Source: Mucilaginibacter sp.
GTDB taxonomy: Bacteria > Bacteroidota > Bacteroidia > Sphingobacteriales > Sphingobacteriaceae
Direction of reading: 5' to 3'
DNA length: 35,709 nucleotides
NCBI GenBank assembly: GCA_016763755.1
Contig: JAESTD010000235.1
Span: 1-35,709, forward strand
Below the pieces are notes generated by a model. It was not told the DNA's origin. It did not search any database and was given only the letters and a program-made list of their open reading frames with translations. A program made the position numbers and the translations under genes. This document shows positions 31,292 through 35,709 of the stretch, in pieces. Position 1 is the stretch's first letter. Each line of letters begins with the position of its first letter.

Positions 31292-31299
31292 CAAAGATA
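31292..31299 (-). promoter_or_regulatory. -7 box of glyS
   Basis: The minus strand reads TATCTTTG (a TAnnTTTG match), eight bases before the ATG at 31283. Predicted leader of a few bases at most. Confidence 0.5.
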
Positions 31300-31415
31300 A
31301 ATTTTAGAGGCTAATATTAAAGTTGTTAATATCGAATAATGAATGTTGTTTGGCCCTGTGTTTTTCTGAACCATGATTTACATGGTAAAAGAATTACTTG
31401 ATTCTGAAAACGTTT

Positions 31416-31690
31416 GTCATGGTGAGCCTGTCGAACCACTCATCGCGCGTAAAGGTCTTTGACAAGCTCAGACTGACATTCTGCTACATTCGTCATTTTC
31501 AACAAAGTACGTGTCATGGTGAGCCCGTCGAACCACTCATCGCGCGCTCAGGTCTTTGACAAGTTCAGACTGACGTTCTGCTACATTCGTCATTTTCAAC
31601 AAAGTACGTGTCATGGTGCGCCCGTCGAACCACTCATCGCGCGCAAAGGGCTTTGACAAGCTCAGACTGACATTCTGCTACATTCATCAT
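31416..31690. repeat. Three tandem copies of a 97-base palindromic unit
   Basis: Units begin at 31416, 31513 and 31610 (exact period 97; the third is cut short). Each has GTCATGGTGAGCC-TGTCGAACC and TTTGACAAGCTCAGACTGAC as inverted arms. Together with the flanking heptamer tract it fills the 490-base gap between glyS and the ABC gene, where no gene is seen. Confidence 0.85.
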
Positions 31691-31722
31691 TCAACATCCT
31701 GTGTTCGATATTTAATCTAACA

Positions 31723-31757
31723 AATCTCAAATCTCATTTCTCAAATCTCATATCTAT
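31723..31757. repeat. Heptamer tandem repeat (ATCTCA type)
   Basis: Five units: AATCTCA, AATCTCA, TTTCTCA, AATCTCA, TATCTAT. Same unit as the right arm of 11854-11888, directly before the promoter of the next gene. Confidence 0.7.
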
Positions 31758-31761
31758 CCAA

Positions 31762-31769
31762 TACCTTTA
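31762..31769 (+). promoter_or_regulatory. -7-like box of the GldA-like gene, four bases before its ATG
   Basis: TACCTTTA, then CCGC, then ATG: the same layout as upstream of the HAD gene (TACCTTTA, CGGC, ATG at 831). The last base is A instead of G of the consensus. Confidence 0.4.
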
Positions 31770-31773
31770 CCGC

Positions 31774-32481
31774 ATGAGCATACAGGTAGCCGCATTAACC
31801 AAAATTTACGGGCAGCAGAAAGCAGTTAACGCCATCAGCTTTGAGGCCGGTACGGGTGTACTTGGTTTTTTGGGGCCAAACGGTGCCGGTAAAAGCACTA
31901 CCATGAAAATGCTCACCTGCTATTTGCCACCGTCCGAGGGAACGGCCACTGTTGCCGGTTTTGATATTGGCACGCATCCGCTTGATGTTAAACGCAGTAT
32001 AGGTTACCTGCCCGAAAGTAATCCGCTGTATACCGATATGTATGTAAAGGAAGCCCTTGGTTTTGTTGCGGACATCCACCAGATCCACGAGCCTGAGAAA
32101 CGCATAGCCGAAGTAATTGAGCAAACCGGCCTCGGCCCCGAGCAACATAAAAAGATAGGTCAGTTATCAAAAGGTTACCGCCAAAGGGTAGGGCTGGCGC
32201 AGGCTATCCTGCATGATCCGCAGGTGCTGATACTGGATGAGCCGACTTCCGGCCTCGATCCAAACCAGTTGGTAGGCATTCGCCATTTGATCAGCGATCT
32301 GGGTAAAACTAAAACTGTTATTCTCTCCACCCACATTATGCAGGAAGTTGAGGCTGTGTGCAATAACGTGATCATCATCAATAAAGGTAATATCGTGGCT
32401 AACGATACCCTTGCCGGCCTGCGTAGTAAAAATGATAACGCCTCGCTTGAGAGCATTTTTATTAAGCTCACCAACGCCTAA
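31774..32481 (+). CDS. ABC transporter ATP-binding protein, GldA-like
   Basis: A 235-residue ATPase. Walker A GPNGAGKST (about 35-43), Q-loop region, signature LSKGYRQRVGLAQ, Walker B VLILDEPTSGLDPNQL and H-loop STHIMQEVEAV are intact. IGYLPESNPLYTDMYVKEAL is typical of GldA, the ATPase of the Bacteroidota gliding-related ABC transporter, but that protein is usually about 60 residues longer. Without gldF or gldG next to it the partner is unknown. It starts four bases after a -7-like box. Confidence 0.85.
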   Translation: MSIQVAALTKIYGQQKAVNAISFEAGTGVLGFLGPNGAGKSTTMKMLTCYLPPSEGTATVAGFDIGTHPLDVKRSIGYLPESNPLYTDMYVKEALGFVADIHQIHEPEKRIAEVIEQTGLGPEQHKKIGQLSKGYRQRVGLAQAILHDPQVLILDEPTSGLDPNQLVGIRHLISDLGKTKTVILSTHIMQEVEAVCNNVIIINKGNIVANDTLAGLRSKNDNASLESIFIKLTNA

Positions 32482-32704
32482 AGTTCAGGCATTTATTATA
32501 GTTAAATATTTATTACTGATTATCAGCTTGTTATGTGCTTATTTAATAAGTTGTGTAACGATTTTATTCGTATTGCGGTCTATTAGGGCAAACAAGGTAA
32601 AAAGGTATTAAATACTTCTAATAAATAGCCCATAATAGCTATTGTGTATTAGCATCGTTTGTTCCTATGTTTACTTAGTGTAAATCTTATAACAATTTAT
32701 TATT
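32482..32704. other. Intergenic region before the first outer-membrane gene
   Basis: AT-rich; contains the OMP1 promoter at its 3' end. A hydrophobic reading frame that continues from the ABC gene has no start of its own. No repeats of the families described. Confidence 0.4.
32658..32688 (+). promoter_or_regulatory. Putative promoter of the first outer-membrane protein gene
   Basis: GTTTGTTC (TTTG 32658-32661) and TAAATCTT (32681-32688), with the same 19-base spacer and the same GTTTGTTC start as the OMP2 promoter. The -7 match is imperfect. Confidence 0.4.
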
Positions 32705-33217
32705 ATGAAAAAAGTATTACTTCTTTTAACCGTTATCTGCGGTTTAACAGTTGCTGCAAAAGCACAATCAAAATCAGAAACAGGCAAATTTAGCATCGGC
32801 GTTGAAGCTGGTTTACCATTAGGTAGCTTTGGCGATGGTTACAGCTTTGGTATTGGCGGTTCGTTAAAATATGATCAGCCAATTGCTGAAGGTACATTTG
32901 TTACAGGTTCTGCCGGTTACACAAGCTTTATTGGCAAAAGTGTTACTATCGATGGCTTTGGCACTTTCAAAAACCCTGCTGCAGGCTTTGTGCCTGTAAA
33001 AGTTGGTGTGAAATATTTCCTTGCTGAAAGCTTTTATGGCGAGGCGCAATTAGGTGCTGCTTTCTCTACACAAAGTGGTGGTGGTACTGCATTTGCTTAT
33101 TCACCAGGCATTGGTTATGCATTTAGCCCAAATGTAGATCTTGGTATTCGTTACGAAGCATGGTCTAATAACGGTACTGTAAGCCAGGTTGCTGCTCGTT
33201 TAGCTTACAGCTTCTAA
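32705..33217 (+). CDS. Outer-membrane beta-barrel protein 1
   Basis: 170 residues. Signal peptide MKKVLLLLTVICGLTVAAKA with cleavage before QSKSE. The mature chain alternates short hydrophobic strands (FVTGSAGYTSFIG, AGFVPVKVGVKYFL, YGEAQLGAAFST) and ends with an aromatic C-terminal strand SQVAARLAYSF, as outer-membrane proteins do. An eight-strand barrel is likely. Paralogous to the next gene (about half the residues identical; shared GFVPVKVGVKYF, STQSGGGTAFAY-SPGIGY). Confidence 0.85.
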   Translation: MKKVLLLLTVICGLTVAAKAQSKSETGKFSIGVEAGLPLGSFGDGYSFGIGGSLKYDQPIAEGTFVTGSAGYTSFIGKSVTIDGFGTFKNPAAGFVPVKVGVKYFLAESFYGEAQLGAAFSTQSGGGTAFAYSPGIGYAFSPNVDLGIRYEAWSNNGTVSQVAARLAYSF

Positions 33218-33241
33218 GTAGTTGTAACACAATTTGATTTG

Positions 33242-33275
33242 ATAAAGCCCAAAGTAGTATTGCTTTGGGCTTTAT
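33242..33275 (+). terminator. Terminator of the first outer-membrane gene
   Basis: ATAAAGCCCAAAG (33242-33254) pairs with CTTTGGGCTTTAT (33263-33275), followed by GTTTTTT. Confidence 0.9.
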
Positions 33276-33291
33276 GTTTTTTAACTGCCGG

Positions 33292-33322
33292 TTTGTTCGT
33301 TTGAAGATAAGTGTTAGATTTG
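33292..33322 (+). promoter_or_regulatory. Promoter of the second outer-membrane protein gene
   Basis: TTTG (33292-33295), 19-base spacer, TAGATTTG (33315-33322): a full match to the Bacteroidota -33/-7 pattern, giving a leader of about 28 bases. Confidence 0.7.
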
Positions 33323-33355
33323 CCGGCAACATTTAATCTTATACAACAAAAATTT

Positions 33356-33850
33356 ATGAAAAAATTGTTATTCGTGCTGGCTATAATTGCCGGTACAGCC
33401 TTTACGGCATCAGCACAAACCAATTCAAGCACAGGTCATTTTAGTATCGGTTTCGATGGTGGTTTCCCCATAGGTGATGCAGGTGACGTTTACAGCGTGG
33501 CTCTTGGTGGTAATTTAAAATATGAACATCCGGTTGCACCATCAACCTTTGTTACCATTTCTGGTGGTTACACTTCATTTAAAATTAAAGACGATTTTGG
33601 TGGTGGTTCAAACGGTTTTATACCAGTTAAAGCTGGCCTCAAATATTATTTTACCGGCGAAGGTTTTTACGGTGAAGGCCAGTTAGGTGCAGTATTTAGC
33701 ACGGAGAGTGGTGGCGGTACCGCGTTTGCCTATGCACCCGGAATTGGTTACACTGTAGAAGGCGGTTTCGATCTTGGAGTACGCTATGAGGGATGGTCAA
33801 GAAACGGCACATTGAGCCAGATTGGTTTCCGCGTTGCATATAACTTCTAA
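33356..33850 (+). CDS. Outer-membrane beta-barrel protein 2 (paralog of 1)
   Basis: 164 residues from the ATG at 33356; a longer reading from 33311 crosses the promoter and is rejected. Signal MKKLLFVLAIIAGTAFTASA, cleavage before QTNSS. Same layout as protein 1: GGNLKYEHPVAPSTFVTISG, GFIPVKAGLKYYFTGEGFYG, FSTESGGGTAFAYAPGIGY, ending in the aromatic strand QIGFRVAYNF. A local gene duplication, each copy with its own promoter and terminator. Confidence 0.87.
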   Translation: MKKLLFVLAIIAGTAFTASAQTNSSTGHFSIGFDGGFPIGDAGDVYSVALGGNLKYEHPVAPSTFVTISGGYTSFKIKDDFGGGSNGFIPVKAGLKYYFTGEGFYGEGQLGAVFSTESGGGTAFAYAPGIGYTVEGGFDLGVRYEGWSRNGTLSQIGFRVAYNF

Positions 33851-33873
33851 ACCTCTCAATAAACCTGAATTAA

Positions 33874-33902
33874 AAAAGGCTCCCGAATTTCGGGAGCCTT
33901 TT
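33874..33902. terminator. Bidirectional terminator between OMP2 and tatA
   Basis: AAAAGGCTCCCG (33874-33885) and CGGGAGCCTTTT (33891-33902), a 12-bp stem with A- and T-runs on both sides. Confidence 0.92.
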
Positions 33903-33906
33903 GTTT

Positions 33907-34065
33907 TTAGTCTTCTTTTACAGATGTTTTAGCATCTTCCTGGGCAGTTTTAAACTCTTTAACGCCCTGGCCAAGGCCGCGCATTAATTGAGGAATTTTT
34001 TTACCGCCAAATAATAATAATATCGCGATGATGATCAAAATGATCTCTGGTGCACCTAATCCCAT
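33907..34065 (-). CDS. tatA: Sec-independent protein translocase subunit TatA
   Basis: A 52-residue Tat component. It begins [20 protein letters not shown], the single membrane helix. Then comes the hinge and amphipathic helix with the family's [20 protein letters not shown], where the FGxxKLPxLxxxxG pattern is complete, and a short charged tail ([14 protein letters not shown]). It pairs with TatC elsewhere to move folded twin-arginine proteins across the inner membrane. Too short to be found by length filters but unmistakable. A TACATTTG -7 box is 25 bases upstream; convergent with OMP2. Confidence 0.93.
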   Translation of the reverse strand: MGLGAPEIILIIIAILLLFGGKKIPQLMRGLGQGVKEFKTAQEDAKTSVKED

Positions 34066-34090
34066 AACTTTTTATTTAATGATTGATTTT

Positions 34091-34098
34091 CAAATGTA
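34091..34098 (-). promoter_or_regulatory. -7 box of tatA
   Basis: The minus strand reads TACATTTG (a TAnnTTTG match), 25 bases before the tatA ATG. No matching -33 TTG seen. Confidence 0.5.
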
Positions 34099-34154
34099 AT
34101 GATAAACTTTTAATATAAACGAAGTATCGACAATTGCGGTTTTTGTATCGGCAA

Positions 34155-34649
34155 TTAATTACCTTCCATCTCCTTTGCGCTGTCTTCAACCTTCTTTTTA
34201 AGGTCTTCTTTGTAGTTGATGAGGTTTTGCGTTAAGTATTCATCTGCTGTAGACAAGATTTGCGCAGCTAAAATACCTGCATTTTTTGCCGCATTTAAAG
34301 CTACAGTAGCCACCGGGATACCGTTTGGCATCTGCAGGATAGACAAGATAGAATCCCATCCATCTATTGAGTTGCTTGATTTTACCGGCACGCCAATAAC
34401 CGGCAAGTGTGTTAAAGATGCCACCATGCCCGGTAAATGCGCAGCACCACCGGCACCTGCTATGATCACCTTTATACCACGATCTGCCGCGGCACGTGCA
34501 TAACTAAACATCCTATCCGGCGTGCGGTGTGCCGATACTACGGTTATCTCGTAATCAACACCCAATTCTTTCAAAACGTCGGCAGCATCCTGCATCACAT
34601 GCAGATCTGATTTGCTGCCCATTATAATAGCTACTTTTGGTTGGCTCAT
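34155..34649 (-). CDS. purE: 5-(carboxyamino)imidazole ribonucleotide mutase
   Basis: Class I PurE, which moves the carboxylate made by PurK to C4 of the imidazole in purine synthesis. 164 residues. [19 protein letters not shown] carries the conserved Ser and Asp of the active site, [11 protein letters not shown] the substrate-binding loop with the catalytic His, and [21 protein letters not shown] the nucleotide loop. It lies 115 bases after purK on the minus strand, separated by a palindromic repeat, so probably one operon interrupted by the repeat. Confidence 0.96.
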   Translation of the reverse strand: MSQPKVAIIMGSKSDLHVMQDAADVLKELGVDYEITVVSAHRTPDRMFSYARAAADRGIKVIIAGAGGAAHLPGMVASLTHLPVIGVPVKSSNSIDGWDSILSILQMPNGIPVATVALNAAKNAGILAAQILSTADEYLTQNLINYKEDLKKKVEDSAKEMEGN

Positions 34650-34672
34650 GGTTGTATTTATATATAAGAGAT

Positions 34673-34757
34673 GTCATTGCGAGCGATAGCGTGGCAATCT
34701 CATCGCTTGCAGATCAACGCGATGAGATTGCCGCGTCGCTACGCTCCTCGCAATGAC
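34673..34757. repeat. GTCATTGCGAG-type palindromic repeat (best-preserved copy)
   Basis: GTCATTGCGAGCGATAGCGT and ACGCTCCTCGCAATGAC at the ends, with inner CAATCTCATCG / CGATGAGATTG. Arms of about 33 bases with few mismatches, sitting between purK and purE, so it would be transcribed within the operon. Confidence 0.8.
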
Positions 34758-34764
34758 ATGGTTA

Positions 34765-35709
34765 TTATGATATTACTCTTAAAGTATTTTGAACGTATCT
34801 CGCTTTCTCTATCGCTTTCTCCCTATCCGCATCAACAATGGTAACGTGGCCCATCTTGCGGAAGGGTTTGGTTAAAGCTTTGCCGTAAAGGTGTACATAT
34901 ACGCCCTCGCGTTTTAAAATTTTCTCGATGCCCTCGTAAACGGCAGGACCTTCGTGGCCAGCCTCGCCTAAAACATTCACCATAATGGCATTGCTCAAGC
35001 AGGTGGTATCACCCAATGGCTGGTTGAATATAGCACGCAGGTGCTGCTCAAACTGCGATACCACGTTACCCTCAATGCTTTGGTGACCGCTGTTATGCGG
35101 GCGGGGAGCAAGTTCGTTTACCAACACTTTGCCATCTTTGGTCAGGAACATCTCTACTGCCAGTATGCCGACAATCTTCAGCGTATCGGCTATCTTTTTA
35201 GCGATGGCTTCGGCTTCCTGATGGATCTCAAAGGGCAAGGTAGAGGGTTGTATCAAGAACTCAACCAGGTTGGCTTCGGGATTAAACTCCATCTCTACCA
35301 TCGGGAAGGTTTTTACTTCACCGTTCTCGTTGCGGGCAACTATTACCGCAATCTCTTTTTCAAAATCAACCCAACGCTCAACAAGGCTCGGCTCGGTGAA
35401 GGCTTTGGCAAGGTAACTTTCGTCAACCACCTTATAAACGCCTTTGCCATCGTAACCATCGCGACGCAATTTCTGAATGTATGGGAAAGGGATATGGCTT
35501 TCTTTTAACTGCTCCGCCGTAGCAATGATCTGAAACTCGGCCGTAGGTATCTCGTTCTCTTTAAAGAATTGTTTCTGCAGGCCTTTATCCTGTATCAAAC
35601 GTATAATACGCGATTGCGGATAAACCATTACGCCTTCGCGCTCCAGTTGCTCCAGGGCGTCAACGTTCACTTTTTCTATCTCTATGGTCAGCAGGTCAAC
35701 TTTTTTGCC
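34765..35709 (-). CDS. purK: N5-carboxyaminoimidazole ribonucleotide synthase, C-terminal part (runs off the window)
   Basis: ATP-grasp enzyme that carboxylates aminoimidazole ribonucleotide in purine synthesis. The frame is open to the window edge (GKKVDLLTIEIEKVNVDAL), so the N-terminus of about 60 residues is missing. Seen here: the ATP-grasp domain with PYIQKLRRDGYDGKGVYKV (nucleotide loop), VDFEKEIAVIVARNENGE, LVNELAPRPHNSGHQSIEG (metal and substrate site) and a C-terminal domain with VNVLGEAGHEGPAVYEG. It precedes purE on the minus strand. Confidence 0.95.
   Translation of the reverse strand, partial: GKKVDLLTIEIEKVNVDALEQLEREGVMVYPQSRIIRLIQDKGLQKQFFKENEIPTAEFQIIATAEQLKESHIPFPYIQKLRRDGYDGKGVYKVVDESYLAKAFTEPSLVERWVDFEKEIAVIVARNENGEVKTFPMVEMEFNPEANLVEFLIQPSTLPFEIHQEAEAIAKKIADTLKIVGILAVEMFLTKDGKVLVNELAPRPHNSGHQSIEGNVVSQFEQHLRAIFNQPLGDTTCLSNAIMVNVLGEAGHEGPAVYEGIEKILKREGVYVHLYGKALTKPFRKMGHVTIVDADREKAIEKARYVQNTLRVIS

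Noticed and set aside
31416..31690. CRISPR array
   Set aside because: Period is regular, but there are no unique spacers: the whole 97-base unit is repeated, and no cas genes are present.
32411..32611. Hydrophobic reading frame overlapping the end of the GldA-like gene
   Set aside because: Its only start lies inside the ABC gene in another frame; the part beyond that gene has no start codon of its own.
34650..34764. Purine riboswitch between purK and purE
   Set aside because: The stretch is occupied by a dispersed palindrome found elsewhere in the window, with no aptamer-like core.

Overview
The window comes from a Bacteroidota genome, most likely Sphingobacteriaceae (a Mucilaginibacter- or Pedobacter-like organism). 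This is inferred from four things: Bacteroidota-style promoter boxes (TAnnTTTG) in front of many genes, the near absence of Shine-Dalgarno sequences, gene types typical of that group (Bacteroidota GlmU-like protein, zinc-free bL31, single-chain GlyRS, futalosine-pathway MqnC, small outer-membrane beta-barrels), and intergenic regions full of palindromic and short-period repeats. It is mostly ordinary chromosomal housekeeping DNA. I see no phage, integrase, transposase, CRISPR array, rRNA or tRNA.

Layout. 1-2134: the start of lysS (minus), then a HAD phosphatase and a CAT-like acyltransferase joined by a TAATG overlap. 2221-7000 (minus): a long-chain acyl-CoA ligase, a flavodoxin-fold reductase broken by a one-base frameshift, and the Fe-S assembly operon iscS-iscU-iscA. 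7223-12727 (plus): methylmalonyl-CoA epimerase, a beta-helix lipoprotein, rpmE2, a GlmU-like protein, tpiA and prmA. 12886-13982 (minus): an Rrf2 regulator with its NAD(P)-binding partner. 14426-17121 (plus): tandem Usp protein, Mpl and an XRE regulator. 17150-22209 (minus): a GNAT-like protein, an acidic miniprotein, scpB, mqnC and a ModF-like double ATPase. 22437-26046: small membrane proteins and lipoproteins and a sigma-factor locus. 26459-28851 (minus): pdxH and a fused nuoCD. After that come yqgE, glyS, a GldA-like ATPase, two paralogous outer-membrane proteins, tatA, purE and the end of purK.

The most interesting unit is 23409-26046. A sigma-70-family (ECF-like) sigma factor is followed by a protein that appears to fuse an anti-sigma domain, one membrane helix, a coiled coil and a trypsin/HtrA-type protease with an intact His-Asp-Ser triad. 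Upstream and divergent lie two nearly identical small lipoproteins made of a repeated seven-residue unit (KVDSAAA). Three copies of a two-part element (GGGTTACC, 13 bases, G-R-TATTAA) face the lipoproteins, and two weaker copies with the same 13-base spacing face the sigma gene. This looks like a self-contained envelope-stress circuit: membrane protease/anti-sigma, sigma factor, a shared promoter, and lipoprotein output plus autoregulation.

A second theme is intergenic architecture. At least nine intergenic tracts are degenerate tandem arrays with a fixed period of 7 (sometimes 8 or 9), each with its own unit, and several are arranged as inverted arms. They sit among at least four families of dispersed palindromes (GTCATTGCGAG, GTCATTTCGA, CCCTCTCC and GTCATGGTGAGC types). 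A third theme is -7 promoter boxes only 4-5 bases from the start codon (HAD, GlmU-like, mqnC, pdxH, GldA-like), which predicts leaderless mRNAs.
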